Below, piece after piece: positions 42,679 to 51,578 of a stretch of DNA of 64,000 bases. The notes beneath the pieces were generated by a model that saw only the letters and a program-made list of their open reading frames with translations, was not told the DNA's origin and did not search any database. How positions within the stretch are numbered: position 1 is the stretch's first letter; each line of letters starts with the position of its first letter. The stretch is from assembly GCF_004799515.1 (NCBI RefSeq), contig NZ_SSMX01000054.1:157202-221201 (forward strand). Direction: 5' to 3'. The stretch is from Phenylobacterium sp. Its GTDB lineage: Bacteria; Pseudomonadota; Alphaproteobacteria; Caulobacterales; Caulobacteraceae. A program made the translations under genes and the position numbers.

Positions 42679-45600
42679 TTAGCGGCGCTTTTTCGCACCC
42701 TCCGCGGCCAACTCACGCAGGGCCGCATTGGCGATGGTCAGCTTGGCGAAGGTCCAGGCGCCGCCGGAGGCCTCGATCTCGTCGATGGTCCGGCGGGCGA
42801 CATGGGCCTTCTCGGGCCGCAGCGCCGTCCAGGCCGCCGCCGCATCGCGCGCATGGTTGGCGTCCTCGCCAGCCTGGGCGCCGCCTGCGAACGCCATGAT
42901 GGTCCGCGTGAGGTCGGTCTGCTGGCTGAGCAGGTCCTCGATCAGCCGGCGCAGCGCCATCCGCTCGAAGGTGTCGCCCACCGAGAAGGCCCCGGCCACC
43001 TGGCGCACCCGGTCGAAACCGAAAGCCTCGCCGACCGCGTGGTAGAGCCGCGCCACATTGGCCAACGGCCAGCTCGAGGCCTCCGCCAGGTCGACCAGGT
43101 CGCCGGCGATGGTCATCGGCTGCAGCACGGCCACGGCGCGGGCCTTGTCGGCGGGCGCGCCGGCCTCGGTCAGCTGGCGCAACCGCGCCTCCACCTGCGC
43201 CTGCTCGATCGGCGACAGGATGCCGGGCATCAGCTTCAGAAGGCTCTGGAAGCTCGGACGGTAGGCCTTCACCAGGGCGTCGACGTCGAGCTTGTCGCGC
43301 GCCGCGCGGCGGGTCAGCCAGAAGGTCGCCCCGCGCAGGGCCGCGCTCAGCCGCCGAAACAGCGCCATCTGGCCCGAGGCCGGGATCTTGCCGTCGAGGG
43401 CCGCGACCGAGTCCCACAGGGCCGGGATCTCCAGCACCGCCTTGGCCGCCTCGTAGCCGGCGGTGAAGGCGCGCGCGTTGGCGCCGGCCGCCGGCATCAG
43501 CCGCGCCGGGAAGCTCGGGCCGCAGCGGTTGATGATGTCGTTGGCGACCACGGTGGCGATGATGTCGCGCCGCAGGCGGTGGCGGCGCATCGGCTCGGCC
43601 CACTTGTGCATGGGCTTGGGGAAATAGTCCTCCAGCAGCCGCTCGAAGAAGGGGTCGTCCGGGGCGTCGCTGGCCACGATCTCCCGCTTCAGCTCCAGCT
43701 TGCCGTAGGCCAGCAGCACCGCCAGTTCCGGCCGGGTCAGCGCCTTGCCGCCCTGCGCGCGCTCGGCCAGGCCGGCGGCGTCCGGCAGGCCCTCGACGGC
43801 GAGGTCGAGTCGCCCGGCGGTGACCAGCTCGGTCATGAACTGGCCATAGGGGCCCATCTCGCCGGCGGCATCCATCTGCATCAGCGATAGCGCGAGCGTC
43901 TGGTCGTAGTTGTGCGTCAGCACGTGCTCGGCCACGTCGTCGGTCATCGATTGCAAGAGGGTGTCGCGGCGCTTGCGGGTCAGCTCGCCGGTGCGCTCCA
44001 GCATGCCGGTGAGGATCTTGATGTTCACCTCGTGGTCGGAGGTGTCGACGCCGGCGGAATTGTCGATGGCGTCGGTGTCGATCCGCCCGCCGGCGAGCGC
44101 ATATTCGATGCGCCCGGCCTGGGTGAGGCCGAGGTTCGCGCCCTCGCCGACCACCTTGACCCGCAGCTCCCTGCCGTTGATCCGCACCGCGTCGTTGGCC
44201 TTGTCGCCCACGTCGGCGTTGGCCTCGCGCTCGGCCTTCACATAGGTGCCGATGCCGCCCAGGTAGAGCAGCTCCGCCTGGCTCTTCAGGATGGCGGTGA
44301 TCAGCTCGGTGGGGGCGAGCGCGTCGGCCTTGACCTCCAGCATCGCCTTGACCTGCGGCGACAGCGGGATCGACTTCAGGCTGCGCGAGAAGATCCCGCC
44401 GCCCCTGGAGATCAGCTTCTTGTCGTAATCCTGCCAGGACGAGCGCGGCAGTCCAAACATGCGAGAGCGCTCGGTCCAGGACTTGGCCGGGTCCGGATCG
44501 GGGTCGAGGAAGATGTCACGGTGGTCGAAGGCCGCCAGCAGCCGGGTCTGCTTGGAGAGCAGCATGCCGTTGCCGAACACGTCGCCGGACATGTCCCCGC
44601 AGCCGACGACGGTGAAGGGCTCGGCCTGGATGTCCTTGCCCAGTTCGCGGAAGTGGCGCTTCACCGCCTCCCAGGCGCCGCGGGCGGTGATGCCCATCAC
44701 CTTGTGGTCGTAGCCGGCCGAGCCGCCGGAGGCGAAGGCGTCGCCCAGCCAGAAGCCGTAGGCCTCGGCCACGCCGTTAGCGATGTCGGAGAAGGTGGCC
44801 GTACCCTTGTCGGCGGCCACCACCAGATAGGGGTCGTCGCCGTCGAAGGCGATGACGTCCTTGGGCCGGATCACCTTGCCGTCGGGGCCCAGGTTGTCGG
44901 TGATGTCCAGGAGGCCGTAGAGGAAGGTCTTATAGGCGGAGACGCCTTCGGCGCGCACCGCGTCGGGCGAGCCGCCCTTGGGCAGCTGCTTCGGATAGAA
45001 GCCGCCCTTGGAGCCCACCGGCACGATCACCGCGTTCTTCACCTGCTGCGCCTTCACCAGCCCCAGCACCTCGGTGCGGAAGTCGTCGCGCCGGTCGCTC
45101 CAGCGCAGGCCGCCGCGGGCGACGGGGCCGAAGCGCAGGTGGACGCCCTCGACATTGACGCCCCAGACGAAGATCTCGCGGTAGGGCTTGGGCGCCGGCA
45201 GATCGGCCAGCTCGCCTGAGGCCACCTTGAACGAGATGTAGGGCTTGGGATGGCCCATCTCGTCGGTCTGGTAGAAGTTGGTCCGCTGGGTTGCGCCGAC
45301 CAGCAGCGCCAGGCGGCGCAGGACGCGGTCCTCGTCCAGGCTTTCCACCGCCTGCAGCGCCTCGACGATCTCGGCCATGATGGCGTCGCCCCGCAGGCGG
45401 CGGTTCTCCAGGCTGATCTCGGCGGACGGGTCGAACTTGGCGCGGAACAGGTCGAGGATCAGGCGCGTGACCGCCGGATGGGCGGCCAGCGCCTCCTCCT
45501 GCACCCGCTGGCTGGGGTCGAGGCCGGCCTGCTGGCGATGGCGGGCCAGCGTGCGGATCAGGGCCGCGGCGCGCCAGGGGATGGACAGCTCCAGCACCAG

Positions 45601-47523
45601 GCGGTTGAAGCCGTCGTTCTCCGTGCGGCCGGTCCAGACGGCGACCACGGCGTCCTCGAAGGCCTGCTTCAGGTCGGCGAACACCAGGTGGCCGCCGGCC
45701 GGGTCCTCGATCTCGAAATCATGCACCCAGACGGCGGGGTGGCGCGGCCGGCAGACCGGGAAGCCGGCTTCGGCCAGGGCCTTCAGCCCCATGTTGTCGA
45801 GGATCGGCAGGACGTCGGCCAGCGGCGCGGGCGCGCCATACCGGTAGAGCTTGAAGCGGAACTGCAGGCTGCTATCGCCGGGCAGGCGATAGGCGCGCAC
45901 CGCGATCTCCTGGCCCTCGGCCATGGCGTCGATCATCGCCAGGTCCGCCAGGGCTTCGGCCGGCGAGAAGCGGTCGCGGTAGCCGGCGGGGAAGGCGTCG
46001 CGGTAGCGGCCCAGCGTCTCGGCCACCTGGGCCGGCGGCTGGCCGGCGGCGCGCACCACGGCCTCGAAGCGGTCCTCCCAGCTGCGCGCCGCCTCGGCGA
46101 TGACCGCCTCCAGCTCGCGCAGGTCCGGCTGGTCGTGCTCGCCGGGCGAGAAGCCGATGATGTAGTGCACCCGCGCCAGCGGGGCGTCGGAGAAGCTGGG
46201 GTAGGAAGCCGAGACCCGCCCGCGGTAGGCGCTGGCGAGGATGCGTCCGGCCCGCGCCGCCAGCTCGGAATCGTACTGGTCGCGCGGCAGGAACAGCAGC
46301 AGGGAGGCGAAGCGGTCGAAGGGGTCGCGCCGCTCGAACAGCCGCACCCGCGGCCGGTCGTAGAGGTGCAGGATGCCGAGCGACATCTCGAGCAGCTCGT
46401 CCTCGGTCATCTGGAAGAGTTCGTCGCGCGGGTGGTTCTCGACGATGGTCTTCAGGCGCTTTTCGTTGTGGCTGCCGGGGACCATGTCGGCGCGGGCCAG
46501 GACGTTGGCGGCCTTCTCGCGGATCAGCGGCACGGCGCTGGCCGGCTGGTCGTAAGCCCCGGCGGTGAACAGGCCCACGAAGCGGACCTCGCCGATCGGC
46601 CGGTCGTCGGCGCCGTAACGTTTGACGCCGACGTAGTCCATGTAGCCGCGGCGGTGGACGCGGCTGCGCACATTGGACTTGGCTACAGTGAGCGCCGGGT
46701 CGGTGAGCAGCCGGTCCTTGACCTTGCCCAGCAGGATCGCCGGCTCGTTGGTCCGGCGCAGGACGGTGCGGTTGGGGTCGCGCAGCACGCCCAGGCCGTC
46801 GGTCGCCTGGTAGAGCGGCTCCTCCGCCGCGTAGTCGCCGTTCTTCAGCCGCGGGTATTCGTAGACGCGGGCGCCCAGGAAGACGAACTCCTCGGCCTGT
46901 AGCCAGCTCAGGAAGGCGACGTCCTCGCTGGAGGCGCGTTTGGCGTGCAGTTGCAGCTCGGCCAGGGTCTTGCCCATCAGCTCGAGCATGGCGGGGAAAT
47001 CGTCCACCGCGGCGCGCACGTCCTTCAGGGTCTCGGCGATCCCGTCCAGCAGCGCCTGCTCGCGGTCGGCGCCGATCGGGTCGAGGATCACCTGGATCAT
47101 CGACTCGCGTCGCGCCGTCCCGCTGTCGCCGCGCAGGCCCGTACGGTCGCGCTGCACCTCGACGATCGGGTGGAAGAGGGCGCGGACGGACAGGCCCTGC
47201 TCGGCGATCTCGCCCATGATCGAATCGACCAGGAACGGCGCATCGTCCTGCACGATCTCCAGCCGGTCGAGGCTTGGGGCCTTGCCGCCGATCACCGGGA
47301 CGATGCGGATCGTGGGGCCGCGGCCCCGGCGGCGCTCGCCGAACCGCCAGAAGTCGGCGAGGTTGGCGGCGAGGTCGGCGCTGGTGAGCTCGGGCAGCTC
47401 GTCCGGCGCGGCGTCGGCGGCGGCCTGGGCGGCGAAGCCCTTGGCCTCCTTCAGCGCGGGGTCGCCCTTCAGGGCGGTGAGGATGGCCTTCGGCAGGGGG
47501 CTGACGGCGGGCGCGCGGCTCAT
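42679..47523 (-). CDS. NAD-specific glutamate dehydrogenase, large (180-kDa) type
   Basis: A 1614-residue enzyme that oxidatively deaminates glutamate to 2-oxoglutarate and ammonia. The catalytic region lies near residues 780-1200: HLRFGPVARGGLRWSDRRDD, AQQVKNAVIVPVGSKGGFYP and GGSAGYDHKVMGITARGAWE, followed by TVVGCGDMSGDVFGNGMLLS. The long N-terminal part holds ACT-like regulatory repeats typical of this class, and the C-terminal domain is helical. The length matches the Caulobacter and Pseudomonas enzymes. The ATG at 47521-47523 is preceded by a strong leader hairpin at 47546-47573. The luxR gene follows 37 bases downstream on the same strand. Confidence 0.95.
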   Translation of the reverse strand: MSRAPAVSPLPKAILTALKGDPALKEAKGFAAQAAADAAPDELPELTSADLAANLADFWRFGERRRGRGPTIRIVPVIGGKAPSLDRLEIVQDDAPFLVDSIMGEIAEQGLSVRALFHPIVEVQRDRTGLRGDSGTARRESMIQVILDPIGADREQALLDGIAETLKDVRAAVDDFPAMLELMGKTLAELQLHAKRASSEDVAFLSWLQAEEFVFLGARVYEYPRLKNGDYAAEEPLYQATDGLGVLRDPNRTVLRRTNEPAILLGKVKDRLLTDPALTVAKSNVRSRVHRRGYMDYVGVKRYGADDRPIGEVRFVGLFTAGAYDQPASAVPLIREKAANVLARADMVPGSHNEKRLKTIVENHPRDELFQMTEDELLEMSLGILHLYDRPRVRLFERRDPFDRFASLLLFLPRDQYDSELAARAGRILASAYRGRVSASYPSFSDAPLARVHYIIGFSPGEHDQPDLRELEAVIAEAARSWEDRFEAVVRAAGQPPAQVAETLGRYRDAFPAGYRDRFSPAEALADLAMIDAMAEGQEIAVRAYRLPGDSSLQFRFKLYRYGAPAPLADVLPILDNMGLKALAEAGFPVCRPRHPAVWVHDFEIEDPAGGHLVFADLKQAFEDAVVAVWTGRTENDGFNRLVLELSIPWRAAALIRTLARHRQQAGLDPSQRVQEEALAAHPAVTRLILDLFRAKFDPSAEISLENRRLRGDAIMAEIVEALQAVESLDEDRVLRRLALLVGATQRTNFYQTDEMGHPKPYISFKVASGELADLPAPKPYREIFVWGVNVEGVHLRFGPVARGGLRWSDRRDDFRTEVLGLVKAQQVKNAVIVPVGSKGGFYPKQLPKGGSPDAVRAEGVSAYKTFLYGLLDITDNLGPDGKVIRPKDVIAFDGDDPYLVVAADKGTATFSDIANGVAEAYGFWLGDAFASGGSAGYDHKVMGITARGAWEAVKRHFRELGKDIQAEPFTVVGCGDMSGDVFGNGMLLSKQTRLLAAFDHRDIFLDPDPDPAKSWTERSRMFGLPRSSWQDYDKKLISRGGGIFSRSLKSIPLSPQVKAMLEVKADALAPTELITAILKSQAELLYLGGIGTYVKAEREANADVGDKANDAVRINGRELRVKVVGEGANLGLTQAGRIEYALAGGRIDTDAIDNSAGVDTSDHEVNIKILTGMLERTGELTRKRRDTLLQSMTDDVAEHVLTHNYDQTLALSLMQMDAAGEMGPYGQFMTELVTAGRLDLAVEGLPDAAGLAERAQGGKALTRPELAVLLAYGKLELKREIVASDAPDDPFFERLLEDYFPKPMHKWAEPMRRHRLRRDIIATVVANDIINRCGPSFPARLMPAAGANARAFTAGYEAAKAVLEIPALWDSVAALDGKIPASGQMALFRRLSAALRGATFWLTRRAARDKLDVDALVKAYRPSFQSLLKLMPGILSPIEQAQVEARLRQLTEAGAPADKARAVAVLQPMTIAGDLVDLAEASSWPLANVARLYHAVGEAFGFDRVRQVAGAFSVGDTFERMALRRLIEDLLSQQTDLTRTIMAFAGGAQAGEDANHARDAAAAWTALRPEKAHVARRTIDEIEASGGAWTFAKLTIANAALRELAAEGAKKRR

Positions 47524-47545
47524 AGCGCAGCTCCAGATGCGAGGA

Positions 47546-47573
47546 CGGCGCCGGAGGAGAGTATCCGGCGCCG
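47546..47573 (-). promoter_or_regulatory. Hairpin in the leader of the glutamate dehydrogenase gene
   Basis: CGGCGCCGGA and TCCGGCGCCG form a perfect 10-base stem with an 8-base loop, 22 bases before the gdh start codon. There is no T-tract on the gdh side, so it looks like a leader or attenuating structure rather than a terminator. The leader upstream also contains a run of eight G at 47631-47638. Confidence 0.45.
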
Positions 47574-47729
47574 TTTGGCTTCGCCGTGGGGGGGCGGCGA
47601 AGCGCTCGCTGCTCGCTGGGTCCGCTGTTTGGGGGGGGTGCGGACACAGCCGCCGGACCGTTTCAGCCCGGGGCTAACCCTAGATAGGAACAGGTTTTCC
47701 AATTTGAAGTCCCCCTTGGGTCTGGCGGA

Positions 47730-48899
47730 TCAGTGGTGCTTGGCGGCGGCCCGGCGGCGCAGCGCGGTCGAGGCCTTGGCCAGCGGCCCTTTGGCGGGCG
47801 CCGGATGGGCTTCGTCGGGCGGTTCGTTGGGCATCTTGTTCTTCAATTGCTGCGGGTCGCCGTCGGCCGACAGGATCACGGCGATCCAGCGGCTGCCGTC
47901 GAACTGCGCCAGGATCACCATGGCCATGACGGTGAGCGGCGTCGATAGGAAGGCGCCGGTCACCCCCCAGATCGCGCTCCAGAAGGCCAGCGAGACCAGC
48001 ACCACCACCGGGTCGATGTTCAGGCTGCGGCCCTGCATGCGCGGATAGACGACGTTGCCGATGATCACGCCCACCGCCTGCAGGGCGATGAGCAGGATGA
48101 TGGCGCGGCCGTAGCCGTCGAACTGCACCAGGGCGAACAGCGGCGGGGCGACGCCGGCGAAGATGCCGCCGGCCACGGGGATGTAGACCGCCAGGAAGAT
48201 CAGCAGCGCCCAGAGCAGGGCGTCGTTCAGGCCCACCGCCGCCATGGCGATCCAGGAGAGTCCGGCCACCATCAGCCCGGTGACCGTCTGGACGAACAGA
48301 TAGCGCTCCACACCGTCGCGGATGCGCAGGAAGGCCACCACCGCCTCCTGCCGTTCCTCGCGGACCTGGAAGAGGCCGACGGCCTTGCGGTCCCAGCCCC
48401 GCCGCGAGGCCAGGATCAGGCCCAGGTAGATCAGCACGAACAGCGAGGTGGAGGCGAAGTCCCGCACCGCGTTGGCCACCAGGCCCAGATACTTCGATGC
48501 ATCCAGGCCGCGGATGATCTGCACCACTGTGGGCGGGTTGCGTATGCCCGCCAGGCCGGCCAGCTGGGCGACGATCCCGTCGAGCTTGGGGCCGTAGCCC
48601 ATCAGCTGTCCGACGAAGCCGGTGGCGTTCATGGCCACGAAGGCCGCGGTGCCGCCGAACAGCAGGATCGACAGCGCCAGCGCCAGCGGCAGCGCCGCCC
48701 GGTGCGGCATCTGCGGCAGGCGGTGTTGCAGGACGCGGGCGAAGCCGTCGACCATCACCGCCAGGAACATGGCCAGCGCCAGCGGCGTCAGGATCGGCGA
48801 CAGCCAATAGAGCGTCGCCCCGCTGGCGATCACCGCCAGGATGACCTGGGCGTTGCGGGCGACGGCGGACTCCCCGATCGGGGGCTGGGCGGCAGGCAT
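47730..48899 (-). CDS. AI-2E family transporter (YdiK/PerM type)
   Basis: A 389-residue membrane protein with about eight hydrophobic segments. The family marks are the N-terminal LYWLSPILTPLALAMFLAVM, the middle amphipathic helix containing RIRDGVERYLFVQTVTG, ALLWALLIFLAVYIPVAGG and the C-terminal GNVVYPRMQGRSLNIDPVVV. Despite the name most of these proteins are not shown to move AI-2; many are ion or solute exporters. The C-terminal tail is basic. Start ATG 48897-48899. Confidence 0.88.
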   Translation of the reverse strand: MPAAQPPIGESAVARNAQVILAVIASGATLYWLSPILTPLALAMFLAVMVDGFARVLQHRLPQMPHRAALPLALALSILLFGGTAAFVAMNATGFVGQLMGYGPKLDGIVAQLAGLAGIRNPPTVVQIIRGLDASKYLGLVANAVRDFASTSLFVLIYLGLILASRRGWDRKAVGLFQVREERQEAVVAFLRIRDGVERYLFVQTVTGLMVAGLSWIAMAAVGLNDALLWALLIFLAVYIPVAGGIFAGVAPPLFALVQFDGYGRAIILLIALQAVGVIIGNVVYPRMQGRSLNIDPVVVLVSLAFWSAIWGVTGAFLSTPLTVMAMVILAQFDGSRWIAVILSADGDPQQLKNKMPNEPPDEAHPAPAKGPLAKASTALRRRAAAKHH

Positions 48900-49006
48900 C
48901 GAGGGCTTTCGCTCGGGCGATCCGGGCGCGAGTGTCCGCGTCGCGCGCGCCGCCGTCAAATCGAGCGATCCCTACCCCGCTTCGTCGCCGAAGGGGAGGA
49001 TTTCTC

Positions 49007-49606
49007 TCAATTCGCGGTGAGGGTCTTCTCGAGGACGGCCTCCAGCAGCTCGGCCTCGGTCAGGGGCTCGGTCATGAAACCCTTCAGCCGTCCGCCCTGC
49101 ACCAGGACGATGAAGCCGTGCAGGGTCGACCAGCCAGTGATGGCTCGGCGTTTGACCTCGGCGAGGTCGGCGCCTGGATCGGCGGCGGCCACGGCGCGGT
49201 AGAGCCCTTCCCAGGCCTCGCGCGCCGCGCTGAGCAGGCTGGCCGGGGCGTCGGCAGCGTCCACCAGGTCGCCGGCGAACATCATCCGGAAGAGGCCGGG
49301 GCGTCCGAAGGCCAGGGTCAGGTAGGCCCGGGCGGTCTCGCGCAGCGCCGCGCGCGCGTCAGGCGCGTCGGCCTGGGCGCGCGCATAGGCCTGCTCCAGC
49401 TCCCGGAAGCCCAGCGCCGCCACCTCGGCCAGCAGGGCGCGGCGGTCGGGGAAATGCCGGTAGGGCGCGGCGGTCGAGACGCCCAGCGACTGGGCCAGGT
49501 CGCGCAGGGACACCGCCTCCGGGCCGCCCGCCTCCGCGGCCGCGAGGGCCGCGCCGATCAGGGCCGCCCGCAGGTCTCCATGATGATAGCCGCGCGAGGT
49601 CGCCAT
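49007..49606 (-). CDS. TetR-family transcriptional regulator
   Basis: A 199-residue TetR regulator with the helix-turn-helix at about residues 25-55 (VSLRDLAQSLGVSTAAPYRHF) and a C-terminal ligand domain containing LFRMMFAGDL and WSTLHGFIVLVQGGRLKGF, the WHG-domain type. It is divergent from the hydrolase at 49672; two inverted repeats lie between them and are likely its operators. It therefore probably represses the hydrolase and itself until an inducer is present. Confidence 0.9.
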   Translation of the reverse strand: MATSRGYHHGDLRAALIGAALAAAEAGGPEAVSLRDLAQSLGVSTAAPYRHFPDRRALLAEVAALGFRELEQAYARAQADAPDARAALRETARAYLTLAFGRPGLFRMMFAGDLVDAADAPASLLSAAREAWEGLYRAVAAADPGADLAEVKRRAITGWSTLHGFIVLVQGGRLKGFMTEPLTEAELLEAVLEKTLTAN

Positions 49607-49627
49607 CCGCCGATGTTGACACAGCTA

Positions 49628-49644
49628 ACATTGAGTCGCAATGT
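49628..49644. promoter_or_regulatory. Inverted repeat ACATTG-N5-CAATGT, likely TetR operator
   Basis: A perfect 6-5-6 inverted repeat between the divergent TetR and hydrolase genes. A -35-like TTGACA (49616-49621) lies just before it, so binding would block the hydrolase promoter. Its spacer contains GAGTC, a CcrM methylation site (GANTC). Confidence 0.6.
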
Positions 49645-49657
49645 AAGCGATGCTTAC
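49643..49657. promoter_or_regulatory. Inverted repeat GTAAGC-GAT-GCTTAC, second likely operator
   Basis: A perfect 6-3-6 inverted repeat that shares two bases with the preceding one and ends 14 bases before the hydrolase ATG, next to its AGGAGG ribosome-binding site. Confidence 0.55.
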
Positions 49658-49671
49658 AAAAGGAGGCGGCG

Positions 49672-50643
49672 ATGAAACTCCACATCTGGCTCGCGGGACT
49701 GGCGGTGATCGGCTGGGCTGGGTTGGCCCACGCGGGAAGCGTCGGCTTCGAGACCGCCAGCGCACCCGTTCCGGGCGACAAGCCCCTGGCGGTGACCATC
49801 TGGTACCCGACCGACGCGCCGGAGCGGCCGACGCCGCTCAGCCTCTACGTCCAGTCGGTGGCCCCGGGCGCGGCGCCGGCGGGGCGCGGCCATCCGCTGA
49901 TCGTGATCTCGCACGGCACGGGCGGGTCGAACGCCGACCACTACGACACCGCCCGCGCGCTGGCGGCGGCGGGCTTCGTCGTCGCCGCGCCCACCCACAC
50001 CGGCGACACCCAGGGCGACCGCAGCCGCTCGATGCGGATCACCGAGCGCCCGGCCGAGCTGTCGCGGGTGATCGACTACATGACCCGCGACTGGCGCGGC
50101 CATGACGCGATCGACGCCGGCAAGGTGGGCGCCTTCGGCTTCTCGTCCGGCGGCTTCACGGTGCTGGGGGCGATCGGCGGCGAGCCCGATCTGACGCGGC
50201 TCGCGCGGCACTGCGCCGAGCATCCGCACTTCTACGACTGCCAGCTGCAGCGCCAGCTGGGCGGCGCGGCGGCGGCCCCGCCCGCGCCCGCGCCCGTGGC
50301 GCACGATCCGCGCATCAAGGCCGCGGTGGTGGCCGCGCCCGCCCTGGGCTTCGCCTTCGCGCCCGCCGGCTTGGCGAAGGTGACGATCCCGGTGCAGCTC
50401 TGGCGGGCGGAGTGGGACACCGTCCTGCCGCAGCCCTACTACGCCGAGGCGGTCCACAGCCTCCTGCCGAAGGCGGAGTACCACGTGGTCCCCGCCGCCG
50501 AGCATTTCGACTTCATGGCCCCGTGCAGCGACACGCTGGCCAAGGTCGCGCCGTCGATCTGCCCGGCGACCATCGACCGTGTGGCCTTCCACAGGACCTT
50601 CAACGCCGCCGTGGTCGGCTTCTTCCAGAAGACCCTGCGCTGA
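49672..50643 (+). CDS. Secreted alpha/beta hydrolase (dienelactone hydrolase/PAF-acetylhydrolase-like)
   Basis: A 323-residue exported hydrolase. Signal peptide MKLHIWLAGLAVIGWAGLAH; oxyanion region VISHGTGGSNADHYDTA; nucleophile Ser in GFSSGGFTVLG; acid in RAEWDTVLPQ; and catalytic His in AAEHFDFMAPC. Four Cys in the second half could make disulfides. The ATG follows AGGAGG closely. The natural ester or lactone substrate is unknown; its gene is divergent from a TetR regulator, suggesting induction by a small molecule. Confidence 0.88.
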   Translation: MKLHIWLAGLAVIGWAGLAHAGSVGFETASAPVPGDKPLAVTIWYPTDAPERPTPLSLYVQSVAPGAAPAGRGHPLIVISHGTGGSNADHYDTARALAAAGFVVAAPTHTGDTQGDRSRSMRITERPAELSRVIDYMTRDWRGHDAIDAGKVGAFGFSSGGFTVLGAIGGEPDLTRLARHCAEHPHFYDCQLQRQLGGAAAAPPAPAPVAHDPRIKAAVVAAPALGFAFAPAGLAKVTIPVQLWRAEWDTVLPQPYYAEAVHSLLPKAEYHVVPAAEHFDFMAPCSDTLAKVAPSICPATIDRVAFHRTFNAAVVGFFQKTLR

Positions 50644-50652
50644 TAGGATTTC

Positions 50653-51435
50653 CTAGCGCGGGGCCATCCGGATGGCCCCGTCGAGACGGACGTCCTCGCC
50701 GTTGAAGTAGCCGTTGGTGATCATGGTCAGGGCCAGCTGGGCGTACTCCGGCGCGTTGCCCAGGCGCTTCGGGAACGGCACCGAGGCGGCCAGCGCGTCC
50801 TTCACCTGCGGCGGGGCGAACTGCATCAGGGGCGTGTTGAAGATGCCCGGCAGGATGGTGTTCACCCGGATGCCGTCGCCGGCCAGGTCGCGGGCGATCG
50901 GCAGGGTCATGCCGACGATGCCGCCCTTCGACGCCGAGTAGGCCGCCTGGCCCATCTGGCCGTCCTCGGCCGCCACCGAGGCGGTGTTGACGATGGCCCC
51001 GCGCTCGCCGTCCTCCAGCGGCTCCAGGTCCAGCATGCCCTTCGCCGACTTGGCGATGCAGCGGAAGGTGCCAACCAGATTGATCTGGATGATGGTGTTG
51101 AAGCTATCGAGCGGGAAGTGCTTGGTCTCGCCGGTCTGCTTGTCGCGGCTGGCGGTCTTGATGGCGTTGCCGGTGCCGGCGCAGTTGACCAGGATGCGCT
51201 CCTGGCCGTGGGCGGCGCGGGCCTTGGCGAAGGCGGCGTCGACGTCTTCCTCGGACGTGACGTTGCACTTGCAGAAGACGCCGCCGACCTCGGAGGCGAC
51301 GGCCTCGCCCTTCTGCTCGTTCATGTCGAAGATGGCGACCTTGACGCCCTGAGCGGCCAGAGCGCGGACGGTGGCCTCACCGAGGCCGGAGGCCCCGCCG
51401 GTGACGACGGCGGCGACGGAGGAATCGAGTTTCAT
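50653..51435 (-). CDS. SDR-family dehydrogenase, 3-hydroxyacyl-CoA dehydrogenase type II-like
   Basis: A 260-residue SDR of the HSD17B10 type. It has TGGASGLGEATVRALAAQG, Asp in IFDMN (NAD preference), NCAGTGNAIKTASRDK, the Ser in VNTASVAAEDGQMGQ and the Tyr-x3-Lys in AYSASKGGIVGM. The insertion after NCAG, together with the C-terminal GEDVRLDGAIRMAPR, marks the branched-chain/fatty acyl-CoA branch of the family, so beta-oxidation of 3-hydroxyacyl-CoA is likely. ATG start; convergent with the hydrolase, 9 bases apart. Confidence 0.9.
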   Translation of the reverse strand: MKLDSSVAAVVTGGASGLGEATVRALAAQGVKVAIFDMNEQKGEAVASEVGGVFCKCNVTSEEDVDAAFAKARAAHGQERILVNCAGTGNAIKTASRDKQTGETKHFPLDSFNTIIQINLVGTFRCIAKSAKGMLDLEPLEDGERGAIVNTASVAAEDGQMGQAAYSASKGGIVGMTLPIARDLAGDGIRVNTILPGIFNTPLMQFAPPQVKDALAASVPFPKRLGNAPEYAQLALTMITNGYFNGEDVRLDGAIRMAPR

Positions 51436-51578
51436 GGGCGTATCGCTCCCGGGGTTCTGGTGTTCCGTTGGCCGGAGCCTTTAGCCCCAAGCGCGGGCGC
51501 GAAAAAGCATCACCTTACGTAAAGGGAAACCTGGGCGCTCAGCGCTGACCCCGGTCCTGAGCCGGAACGGACCGCGCC

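Noticed and set aside
47631..47638. Run of eight G as a phase-variable tract
   Set aside because: It is upstream of the gdh start and outside any gene, so slippage would not switch a reading frame; sequence error is also possible.
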